DNA of 34,080 nucleotides from the IMG/VR virus record IMGVR_UViG_3300042898_000604, positions 1 through 34,080 of that record. The stretch is one strand, 5' to 3'. Below are positions 8,701-14,965 of the stretch, piece after piece (position 1 is the first letter of the stretch; each line of letters opens with the position of its first letter). A program made the translations under genes and the position numbers. Source of the stretch: a virus. Under the pieces are notes generated by a model. That model searched no databases, was not told the origin of the DNA, and saw only the letters and a list, made by a program, of their open reading frames with translations.

Positions 8701-10682
8701 TGGCTAGCGGCAGCTTCTCTCATGTCAGCAGAAGCGGCCCTTCTACTAGCTGCCGCTTCTGTTCTATCTGCTGAAGCTGCCGAACCACTTGCTCTAGCTT
8801 CTGCTATGTCGGCTGCTCTTGCTCTATTACTTGCTGTTGATTCTGACCTGTCTGCTGAAGCTGCCGAACCACTTGCTCTAGCTTCTGCGGTGTCTGCTCT
8901 AGCGGCATTACGGCTAGCACTAGTCTGTTGCTTCATTGCAGCGGCAGATTCTCTTAATGCTTTAGTGAAGTCTTTTTGTGCTTCTTTTGCAGCGACCGAT
9001 GCTCGCCATTCTTTCCATTTAGCAGCGGCCAATACCCCGGTTGCAACTGTAGCTACTGCTAAACCAGCTTTCAGCGCAATTAATCCATATCTCATAGCAT
9101 CTGCCGCTAACTTATTAAGGTCAGTTGCATTTAGTAGTGCTGCTGCTTTCTTGATACCATCAATTAAGAATTCTTGATATTTTTGCTGTAATGCTCTTTC
9201 TGCGGATCTCGCTTTTTCAATGGCGTCATCCATCGGAGAACCTGCTTTGCGTTCTTCCTGGTTCTTCTTAGCAGCCGCTAATCTTTCTTCGGCAGACTGA
9301 CCAAAGGTGTCATTCAGTCTACCTATTGAATCTTTTAATAACCCAGTACTAGCAAGACTTTGTTCGTCCATATGCAATGCTGCTTGGCCCAAATTAGTAG
9401 ACATTTGACTTTGCTTAGCGGTTAGGTCATCTGCTGATTGTGCAGCAACCTTCATCCCGTCTGCGCCGCGCTGGAGCTGGGTTCTTGCTGTATCTAAATC
9501 TGCTCCTAAAACTGCTAAAGGTGCGGAAATATTATTATAAACACCGGTTCTCATGTAGTTCATGTACAGTGCTGTTTGTTCAGGGCCAACAAGATTGGAC
9601 ATAGTGTCTCTATAGTCGGCCATAGACTTCATTTTAGCTTCTAATTCAGCGGCTTCAGCGAATTGTTTATTATCTCTTAACCTCTTAAGCTCAACCAAAT
9701 CCTGACGCTGAGCAATCTTTTCTTGCATCACCGCTGCTGCAATATCTTGTTCGGCTCTTAGTGCATCTGCTTGTTTACCGGTCAAGCTTGATAATGCATT
9801 TAAGTTTTCTGCATATTTTAATGATTCTTTTCTTAGTTGGTCTATAGATTTATTCTGTGATAGATACGCCAAACCTGAAGACTGTTGCTGCTTAATGTAA
9901 GTAGCCTGCATTTCAGTAAGTTGTTCTTGGGAAATACCCATTTTACCAAAAGCTTGTCTAGTTTCTTCAGATACATTAGCCAGTTCCATAAACTTGACAG
10001 CGCCATCGCCGGCAGTTTTACCTAAAGTAATAAGACCTGTCCCTAGTCCCTGCGTAATTTTGCCAAGGGTTTGAATGTTTTCGCCAAAGTATTTGGCATC
10101 ATTAGCTAATTTTAATAGACCTTCAGATGATGTGGGTAATGCACCTGCTGTTTTAACAGTTTCGTCTCGTAAGTTAACAATTGCATCAGTTAGTTTTAGC
10201 GCATCACCTACGACCTTAGATGCAATTTGACCAGCGACACCTACAATTGCACCTAAAGCTTGACCGACAATAGGTAAAGAACTTGCTAATCCTTGGGCGG
10301 CACTTGCGGCGGCGTCTACAGTACCGCCGTACTTACTAAATCCCTTTTCAGCACTCAGTAATGCTCCGCCCAAAGAACCTAATACATTAGAAGTGCTACT
10401 TACCGCTGCTGAAAAAGCAGTAAGTGTCATCTGTGATGCTCTAGCCGCTTTATCCCACTTTTCACTAGATTCCGCTGCTTTAGCTTGAGCTTCTGCATAC
10501 TTGGTATTAGCTTGTTCGTTGGCACCCATACCTTTAGCAAAGCCACCTGCTGCGGCATTAAGTTTGCCGCCAGCGGTTTTCATTGCACCCATTTGAGCAG
10601 CCATCATTGAATTTTGCTGGGCCAGCAATTCGTTCATCATACGAAGCTGTTCTTCTAGTTGTGCAATTACTTCAGGATCCAT
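5727..10682 (-). CDS. Tape-measure-like virion protein with two LysM domains, a GH19-type lysozyme and an M15-type peptidase
   Basis: This 1651-residue protein is likely a tail or injection protein. In order it shows: a helical Ala/Gln-rich N-terminal part (1-585) typical of tape-measure proteins; eight 14-residue Ala-rich repeats (~589-699); a Gly-rich hinge (SGGGGFGGGGGKGG); a glycine-zipper hydrophobic stretch (~745-795); LysM 1 (~890-935, YTIQKGDTLSKLAEQYG); LysM 2 (~942-988, YKVKKGDTLRKIAEQYG); a GH19/lysozyme-like domain (~1130-1255, with KESGG and GRGPIGLTGRANY); a zinc D,D-peptidase-like M15 domain (~1375-1446, with GGHYDGTAIDV and HNHIHF); then GGILKGPDSGYPVELHGTEM followed by VVPL, common near tape-measure C-termini; and a helical tail. 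T4's tape measure gp29 has only about 590 residues. The gene is divergent from gp26 and shares overlapping late promoters with it. The virion location and tape-measure role are inferred; the domains are visible. Confidence 0.8.
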   Translation of the reverse strand: MDPEVIAQLEEQLRMMNELLAQQNSMMAAQMGAMKTAGGKLNAAAGGFAKGMGANEQANTKYAEAQAKAAESSEKWDKAARASQMTLTAFSAAVSSTSNVLGSLGGALLSAEKGFSKYGGTVDAAASAAQGLASSLPIVGQALGAIVGVAGQIASKVVGDALKLTDAIVNLRDETVKTAGALPTSSEGLLKLANDAKYFGENIQTLGKITQGLGTGLITLGKTAGDGAVKFMELANVSEETRQAFGKMGISQEQLTEMQATYIKQQQSSGLAYLSQNKSIDQLRKESLKYAENLNALSSLTGKQADALRAEQDIAAAVMQEKIAQRQDLVELKRLRDNKQFAEAAELEAKMKSMADYRDTMSNLVGPEQTALYMNYMRTGVYNNISAPLAVLGADLDTARTQLQRGADGMKVAAQSADDLTAKQSQMSTNLGQAALHMDEQSLASTGLLKDSIGRLNDTFGQSAEERLAAAKKNQEERKAGSPMDDAIEKARSAERALQQKYQEFLIDGIKKAAALLNATDLNKLAADAMRYGLIALKAGLAVATVATGVLAAAKWKEWRASVAAKEAQKDFTKALRESAAAMKQQTSASRNAARADTAEARASGSAASADRSESTASNRARAADIAEARASGSAASADRTEAAASRRAASADMREAAASQRAATADMREAAASMKAAAADLREAKASDAAARADMRESMSGGGGFGGGGGKGGKLLRFAKGAAGGLAGLLGGMALDYGSEKAEEAGHTKTAGALSVGSSAVTGAGTGAMIGSVIPGLGTAAGAAIGGVLGGLYGLYQNSDKLFGTGKPNSPTTETAEAAEKLTSAAESLEESNKETIANSLAILNSASSVGGVEKMTPEQLAAYGITPEVAPVVAQEPGTSEKEKAAQAGYTIQKGDTLSKLAEQYGTTVEALMEANKQITNKDLIYEGAQLNIPGQENLNNEYKVKKGDTLRKIAEQYGMSHEDLLKANPNLKNKDWKEGYKLNIPGMAGMPGTGLTPQELAMQQNEDMITDQIDQNRKLFGEPLQQSQEEREKQAQSFTDLNNSMGLFKKNIDSTNKAFIDLMSASDELFKALTGRDRPGSENAPAGPGGTSQSYNAAIPENVRGNLDKISQSLKNAGFTDQNYINAVLGNVMKESGGNFNIEEDIAGYANTDNSRIRNIFKTKSKGMSDAEITALKADPKAFANKMYGDRGGNNKPGDGWLFRGRGPIGLTGRANYSKASRDIYGDDRLVENPDLVMDPEVGSQVVVWFMKQNEGQMRSKLGFSKDQALNQQDAALLATSQIAGQKITRGKGFLGTEALGKVESYASAISSNSNSVIGAVSDFGRAVKDATGAMPGGAMPGLPPAASSGSIVPLGRALQGMKLRVDENIHFDGKHPAPGSHSKTGGHYDGTAIDVNAPGGIVEANDPKWGPMFDQLARAGAAAGYHTLWKSPDGKHHNHIHFQYSGSMGRNSKIGAERGGILKGPDSGYPVELHGTEMVVPLDNRFTRSMNKSSEQYTVNGKPVDKKAYDSFMKSNPELQNIQQKVQSMLGTISNDKLDPAKMISSMSRLMDNNLTGVKDEMIDKNKKIQDSLIQLVSKETSKALQAINETNQPMQNAATSITNSMQTVMKAHTSTMNELNYRLGQMVDALETSNDVTKKILKKASA
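8585..8918 (-). repeat. Eight in-frame 14-codon (42-bp) repeats in the tape-measure-like gene
   Basis: About eight consecutive 14-residue units follow the pattern A-(S/R/T)-A-D-x-(R/A)-E-(A/S)-x-A-S-x-x-A, for example ASADMREAAASQRA, ATADMREAAASMKA and ASADRTEAAASRRA. The repeat is diverged at DNA level but strict in register and spans residues ~589-699. The 14-residue (two-heptad) period suggests a long straight helix or coiled coil. It stops abruptly at a Gly-rich hinge. Confidence 0.85.
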
Positions 10683-10714
10683 ACTTTTACCTTTTTTATG
10701 CTCGGTTTTTTACT

Positions 10715-10739
10715 TACTAAATATGTTATGTATTTAGTA
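10715..10739. promoter_or_regulatory. Overlapping opposed late promoters (9-bp inverted repeat with ACTAAATA on both strands)
   Basis: ACTAAATA occurs on the plus strand at 10716-10723 (for gp26) and on the minus strand at 10738-10731 (for the tape-measure-like gene), forming a perfect 9-bp inverted repeat with a 7-nt spacer. Each is about 50 nt from its start codon. Polymerases bound to the two sites would clash, so firing may be mutually exclusive. Confidence 0.6.
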
Positions 10740-10773
10740 TCGGAAATTTACCCGAACTTTATGAGGAGAAAAC

Positions 10774-11598
10774 ATGGAAAATAATCCACTAAGACAGTAT
10801 TTCAGAAGACCAGCAGTATACTTAAAGTTACCGAGCGGTGGTCAATCCTATGAAAAAGGAGTAGTAGACCTTACCGATACTGAGGAACTTCCAGTATACC
10901 CGATGACTGCAATCGATGAAATCACTGCTAGAACCCCTGACGCCTTGTTCAACGGAACGGCTGTTGCAGAATTAATTAAGAGTTGCATTCCTGCTATTAA
11001 AGACCCTTGGAAGATCAATAGTGTCGATTTAGATTCAATCTTAATTGCAATTAAAGCAGCGTCCGGCGGCGAAAATCTAGAACTAGATTCTATTTGCCCT
11101 GCATGTAAAGAATCTGCTACATATCAGATTAATCTTATCGGTATTTTGGCTTCATTGAAGCCAGGCGATTATGACAAGCCATTGGAAATCGGTGACCTTA
11201 AGATTAAGTTTAAGCCACTCAGTTATAGAGAAATGAATGCCGGTGCGATGGGACAATTTGAAGTTCAGCGTGCCTTCATGAGTCTTGAACTAATTGAAGA
11301 TGATGATGAGCGCAACACTGCAAGCCATCAGGCACTTGAAAAAATCACGCTACTTACTATGGATCTAATCGCAAATACGATTGAACATATCATTACACCT
11401 AATGCAACAGTGACAGAAAAAGAATTTATTCTTGACTTCTTGAAGCATTGTGATAGAAATGTGTATACCGAAGTTCGTGACTACAACACTATGTTAAAGC
11501 TTGAAACAGAAATTAAGCCATTAACTATTGAATGCACCAGTTGCGAAAACAAGTATGAACAACCATTCACGCTAAACCCAGCAGATTTTTTCGCATAA
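10774..11598 (+). CDS. 26: gp26-like tail/baseplate assembly protein (zero-frame product)
   Basis: This 274-residue product matches the gp26 family of T4-like phages, annotated as a baseplate hub subunit or assembly factor (T4 gp26 is 208 aa). The N-terminus (MENNPLRQYFRRPAVYLKLP, then SGGQSY) and two CxxC pairs, C108/C111 (CPAC) and C254/C257 (CTSC), are visible; the four cysteines probably bind zinc. An excellent GAGGAGAA ribosome binding site precedes the ATG. A late-promoter octamer lies 50 nt upstream. The 3' end carries a slippery T-TTT-TTC sequence three codons before the stop, from which a second frame opens (see next entries). An assembly-chaperone role, rather than a structural one, is inferred from that arrangement. 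Confidence 0.85.
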   Translation: MENNPLRQYFRRPAVYLKLPSGGQSYEKGVVDLTDTEELPVYPMTAIDEITARTPDALFNGTAVAELIKSCIPAIKDPWKINSVDLDSILIAIKAASGGENLELDSICPACKESATYQINLIGILASLKPGDYDKPLEIGDLKIKFKPLSYREMNAGAMGQFEVQRAFMSLELIEDDDERNTASHQALEKITLLTMDLIANTIEHIITPNATVTEKEFILDFLKHCDRNVYTEVRDYNTMLKLETEIKPLTIECTSCENKYEQPFTLNPADFFA

Positions 11599-11627
11599 GG
11601 CTTCTGGCGTCGTCTCCTGAGGCCGTT
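11586..11627 (+). promoter_or_regulatory. Candidate -1 programmed ribosomal frameshift signal
   Basis: The heptamer T TTT TTC (11586-11592) is in the correct phase of the gp26 frame (GAT TTT TTC GCA TAA). A stem-loop follows: 11597-11604 (AAGGCTTC) pairs with 11619-11627 (GAGGCCGTT, G11625 bulged, one G-U pair) around a 14-nt loop. The GC-rich core of the stem begins 6 nt after the heptamer, normal spacing for a stimulatory structure. The stop codon TAA lies inside this spacer and the base of the stem. Confidence 0.75.
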
Positions 11628-11822
11628 AAGAACCTAATTGAACAATTCGAAAAAGACGTAGAAAACATTAAGACGAATGCGTTATCCCTCTCATGGTATA
11701 TGAGAGGGGGCGTATCCTATGAGGATATCCTCAATATGTCTTCGTTCGAGAGACAAGCAATATCTGACCTCGTAGAGAATAATCTAGAAGTCACTAAGAA
11801 ATCTAACTTACCATTCTTCTAA
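11592..11822 (+). CDS. -1 frame extension of gp26 (gp26-GT-like fusion tail)
   Basis: This frame is open from the TGA at 11556 to TAA 11820-11822 and contains no ATG, GTG or TTG until ATG 11700, yet its codons look coding throughout. From the slip site it encodes 76 residues: RIRLLASSPEAVKNLIEQF, then EKDVENIKTNALSLSWYMRG, then GVSYEDILNMSSFERQAISD, ending LEVTKKSNLPFF. A -1 slip at 11586-11592 would append this to gp26 residue 273 to give a 349-residue fusion, analogous to the lambda G/GT tail assembly chaperone pair. The alternative is a 40-residue protein from ATG 11700, but no ribosome binding site supports it and the coding signal begins far upstream. Confidence is high that it is translated, moderate for the mechanism. 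Confidence 0.75.
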   Translation, partial: RIRLLASSPEAVKNLIEQFEKDVENIKTNALSLSWYMRGGVSYEDILNMSSFERQAISDLVENNLEVTKKSNLPFF

Positions 11823-11840
11823 AAGCTATTTTTCTTTCAG

Positions 11841-11859
11841 AGTTGTTCTTCGAACAACT
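11841..11859. other. 8-bp perfect hairpin after the gp26 frames
   Basis: AGTTGTTC pairs with GAACAACT around a 3-nt loop, 19 nt after the frameshift-product stop. No T-run follows on either strand, so it is not a classical intrinsic terminator. It could be a 3'-end stabiliser for the gp26 message or the distal hairpin of the minus-strand RNA region. Confidence 0.5.
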
Positions 11860-11944
11860 TATCCCTTTACTCACTTCGTTCGTTTCGGTATAGTTTTTAA
11901 CGGTAATAGTATTTCTTTCTTATGGAATATATATTGCCGGTTTA

Positions 11945-12290
11945 GAAGCCATGGTAGTGCTCCTAAGAGGCACTACCAAGATTTGGACATTGCCATGGCC
12001 TGTCATCCTGTGTTGTCTATTCCCCGACTAACTAGCTCGTATCGCTGTTAATCGCTACCGGTTGCCCTGTAAAGTTTTCTGGGACTGTAGTGAGACTTCC
12101 GTCTCTGCAACGCATGTTCTGTGACTTCAAGACAAAGTATATCACAGACTCATTTAGGGTTCGCCTACCTAACGAGAGCCCTATCGGTATTCCATGACCT
12201 CACGGTCACGCATACTCCAGATCCGGACGCATACATCAGTGGTGCGGCCTCAAGGAGGTTCTTACGAACATATCAATGTAGGGTTCTGTA
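11945..12290 (-). ncRNA. Candidate structured RNA of unknown class
   Basis: The stretch 11823-12293 between convergent genes has no credible ORF and higher GC than its surroundings, and it is packed with hairpins. Read on the minus strand, three close with GNRA tetraloops: GTTC-GTAA-GAAC (12269-12258), TGACC-GTGA-GGTCA (12208-12195) and GAGAC-GGAA-GTCTC (12105-12092). The plus-strand loops (TTAC, TCAC, TTCC) are not stable classes, so the minus strand is favoured. Further helices are TAGGG..CTCG with CGAA..CCCTA (12183-12155), TCTGTGA with TCACAGA (12148-12118), and a 9-bp TGGTAGTGC stem (11978-11952) with GCCAT/ATGGC pairing around it. It lies directly downstream of the nuclease stop and could be co-transcribed with it. 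I do not recognise the class. Large phage RNAs such as GOLLD or ROOL come to mind, but no signature was confirmed. Confidence 0.5.
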
Positions 12291-12293
12291 AAC

Positions 12294-12848
12294 TTATTCG
12301 GGAATAGTGTCTGAAGCTGAGGTTGACTTAGGGTCATTTGGGCCAGAGTACATTTTAAGAAGGTCTTTGTTGAATTTGAAAAAATGATTGAATTCTATTA
12401 TGATCCAATCACCATGCGCCTTAGAGGTATAGTATGTAAATTGATCAGTAACCCAAGTCTTCTTATCAGACTGCACTACTACAAATTTACCTTTGCGGTT
12501 GAACTTCATGAACAAGATGTTTAAGTCATCATCTTCGGCAACATCCATCATCTGCTCAATCCAACCTTCAAGAACTTTGCACTCACCGGTGTATAGCTGA
12601 TGAAATGGGAAGTCCTTGTAACTTTTACATTCCGCGTTAAACTTTGCGAAACTTTGTCCAGGGACAATATCTCCCTTGAAAGAGCGAATCTGCCCTTCGT
12701 CTAGATATTGTTTTCTAACTTGATTTTTGCCGCCCACATACGCACCGGAGCCGGGCGCACGAATAAAGCTTTCGTCATATAAGCTGCTTAGAAAATTAGC
12801 AACTTCTCTTTCGAAGCTTGAACCTTTGTTTTTACTTGGTGAGGGCAT
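12294..12848 (-). CDS. PD-(D/E)XK nuclease, possibly Holliday-junction-resolvase-like
   Basis: The 184-residue product carries a PD-(D/E)XK-type arrangement: Glu in SSFEREVANFLSSL (residues ~10-23), Asp in FKGDIV (~60), and E-x-K in FNAECKSYK (~72-80). The N-terminal KNKGSSFEREVANFLSS with a following SGA-glycine stretch resembles archaeal Hjc-type resolvases and related restriction-like nucleases. It follows gp46 by 38 nt in the operon gp55-gp47-gp46-nuclease, which suggests a role in recombination-dependent replication or end processing. T4 instead uses the unrelated endonuclease VII (gp49). The nuclease fold call is good; substrate specificity is not determinable. Confidence 0.7.
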   Translation of the reverse strand: MPSPSKNKGSSFEREVANFLSSLYDESFIRAPGSGAYVGGKNQVRKQYLDEGQIRSFKGDIVPGQSFAKFNAECKSYKDFPFHQLYTGECKVLEGWIEQMMDVAEDDDLNILFMKFNRKGKFVVVQSDKKTWVTDQFTYYTSKAHGDWIIIEFNHFFKFNKDLLKMYSGPNDPKSTSASDTIPE

Positions 12849-12886
12849 ATACTATCTTATCTTTCTGTACGGTGTCCGTAATATTT

Positions 12887-14965
12887 TTATTCAATATCTG
12901 TTGTCGTATTGTAACTTGTGAACCCATTTTCTTTCACAACCTTCAACACTTGCGGAACTCGTCCGGCTAGTTCTTCTCGGTGACTGACAAGCCAAATAGA
13001 TTTATTACGGCGACGAGACATATCCTTGAGAATAGCCATGCTGTTCTCAACTCCAACTGTATCCATACCACTATCAATCAACTCATCAATAAAGATGGTG
13101 TTGATAGGATAGTACAGGTTCTCCCAAACGTCTCTAAACGCAAATGAAAGGCCAAGTATTAGTCGGTTCCGCTCACCTCGTGACAAGTTATCAAAGTCTA
13201 ACTCACGACCAAGTTCAGTAATTTCAACCGACAAGTCATTTTTGAAAACGACTGTGTGCGGCAAACCAATCTTATCAAGATAGTTTGTCAACCTACTATT
13301 TAGATAACTTAAGTTCTGATCGATGATCTTCTTACGAACGAATGAGTCTTTACTTGTGAGCAAGTCTTGTAGGAACTTGTAATGCTCCCCTAACTTAGAG
13401 AGTTCGTTAATTTTGTCGAAGCTGATTTCTTGCAGAGCTTGCTTTTCCATATCAGCGATTTGCTCACTGTATGGATCAGATTCTTCTGCTTTAGTTGCGA
13501 TTGATTTCTCTAAGTTAGCAACGATAGTGCGATGTTCAACCGCTTCTGATTCATTATCATATATGGTAACTGGCATAACAGGAAGTACAATGTTGTTACC
13601 AATCAACTGGTCACTGTAAGGATCTTCCTCAGTATTTTTAGTTGCAATCTGTTGTTGAATGCGCTCAAGTTCTGAACTATGCTTGATTGCTTCTGTTTCA
13701 GTTGCATAATGCGTAACTGGCTTGTCGCCCAAAACATAAATTGAATTTTTATTTTTTTCTAAATCGTTTTGGGTTTGGGCAAGCTCACCTTCAGAAATAG
13801 TCAACAAGTCACGCTTGTTGTTAATTACTGAGGCATGATTTTCGTCATGGAAATCTTGACCACAAGCATAACACTTGTTTTCTTCAAGCGTCTTGATTTC
13901 TTCCTGAAGCTTAGTAACAAGTGATTGATCCTTCTTTAAAGAAGCTTCAAGTGCTTTAATTGTCTTGTCTAAGCTTTCAAGCTCAAGTTTGGCAGCATTA
14001 TATATCTTGAGGTCATAGTGCGCCCTCAACTCATCATCAATATTGATATGGCTTAATGTATCATATTGTTTTTGAAGTGTTGCAATATCACTGTCACGCT
14101 TTTGCAACCATGCAGTTTGCCTTGCAAGAATAGCTTGGTATTGTTCTAGCTGCTTTTTCTTTTCATTATAGACGGCTAAATCCTTATGTGCAAGCAGTTC
14201 TTTTTCAATATCAATCTTACTAAGTTCATCATAGTCAGCAACTAACTTAGAAAGTGCTTCGTCATGTTGCTTCTGCCAAAGATTTTGACGGCGCTTTAGT
14301 GCATCAATCTGTTCTTGAACCCGCTTGTTAGCCTCTTCAACTGCTTTGACTTTGAATTCTTCTTGCTGGATAGAGTCCTTGTTAATGCGAATCTTTTCTT
14401 TGATTAAATCAGCCTTTTCAGAAAGCAAGGTGATACCAAGAAGCTGTTCAATAATCTTTCTTTGATCGCCGGACGGCAATGACAAGAATGGAGCAGAATA
14501 AGTGTTCAACGCAACAATATGCTTGAACATATCAGCAGTCATACCCAGAGTACGCTCGATTTCCCTTTGCGTATCTTTGTTCTCTCCCTGGGCACTATCT
14601 GCGGCATCGTCCTTCTGTTCTTCTCCGTTGATATAGAATTTGAGAATATTTGGTCTGCGACCACGCTCAATCTTATACTCAACTCCGCCTGAACTATATT
14701 CAAGAGTAACCATCATACCCTTGCCGTTCGTGCGGTTAATCAAGTTGTCCTTGCGAATCTGATTGATTGGATTACCATATAGTACATAGGTAAGACCCTG
14801 AATAAGGGTTGTCTTACCAGTACCATTTCTAGCACCATCACCACCTAAGTCTAGGTTCTCACCAAGAATAAGCGTAAGTTCTTTGCTATCAAAGTTAACT
14901 GCTTGTGTTACTGCGCCGATACTAAGAAAGTTGCGAAGCGTGATATTCTTAAGTACAATACTCAT
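12887..14965 (-). CDS. 46: Recombination endonuclease subunit gp46 (Rad50/SbcC-like ATPase)
   Basis: This is the ATPase subunit of the gp46/gp47 complex, which resects DNA ends for recombination-dependent replication. The 692-residue product (T4 gp46 is 560 aa) has the expected order: Walker A (GARNGTGKTT, ~residue 45), a long coiled coil (~170-560), a zinc-hook CYACG at ~363 in its middle, an ABC signature (LSRGERNRL, ~592) and Walker B (IFIDELIDSG, ~620), then a His-switch-like SHREEL. The ATG overlaps the gp47 stop by 4 nt, implying coupled translation with its partner. Extra length is in the coiled coil. Confidence 0.95.
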   Translation of the reverse strand: MSIVLKNITLRNFLSIGAVTQAVNFDSKELTLILGENLDLGGDGARNGTGKTTLIQGLTYVLYGNPINQIRKDNLINRTNGKGMMVTLEYSSGGVEYKIERGRRPNILKFYINGEEQKDDAADSAQGENKDTQREIERTLGMTADMFKHIVALNTYSAPFLSLPSGDQRKIIEQLLGITLLSEKADLIKEKIRINKDSIQQEEFKVKAVEEANKRVQEQIDALKRRQNLWQKQHDEALSKLVADYDELSKIDIEKELLAHKDLAVYNEKKKQLEQYQAILARQTAWLQKRDSDIATLQKQYDTLSHINIDDELRAHYDLKIYNAAKLELESLDKTIKALEASLKKDQSLVTKLQEEIKTLEENKCYACGQDFHDENHASVINNKRDLLTISEGELAQTQNDLEKNKNSIYVLGDKPVTHYATETEAIKHSSELERIQQQIATKNTEEDPYSDQLIGNNIVLPVMPVTIYDNESEAVEHRTIVANLEKSIATKAEESDPYSEQIADMEKQALQEISFDKINELSKLGEHYKFLQDLLTSKDSFVRKKIIDQNLSYLNSRLTNYLDKIGLPHTVVFKNDLSVEITELGRELDFDNLSRGERNRLILGLSFAFRDVWENLYYPINTIFIDELIDSGMDTVGVENSMAILKDMSRRRNKSIWLVSHREELAGRVPQVLKVVKENGFTSYNTTTDIE

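Noticed and set aside
8585-8918. CRISPR-like or tandem DNA repeat array
   Set aside because: The 42-bp units are in-frame codons of a protein repeat and are diverged at DNA level; there are no spacers.
8482-9177. 231-residue plus-strand ORF opposite the repeat region
   Set aside because: Its Ala/Pro/Leu-rich sequence is the antisense shadow of the Ala-rich repeats in the tape-measure-like gene.
11700-11822. Independent 40-residue gene starting at ATG 11700
   Set aside because: No ribosome binding site, and the coding-like sequence extends at least 36 codons further upstream; frameshift extension of gp26 explains it better.
11841-11859. Intrinsic terminator for gp26
   Set aside because: The stem is perfect but no run of T follows on either strand.
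11823-12293. tRNA, tmRNA or hammerhead ribozyme in the hairpin-rich gap
   Set aside because: A GGGTTCG stretch and CTGATG occur, but no acceptor stem with CCA, no tmRNA ends, and no hammerhead GAAA core with matching stems were found.
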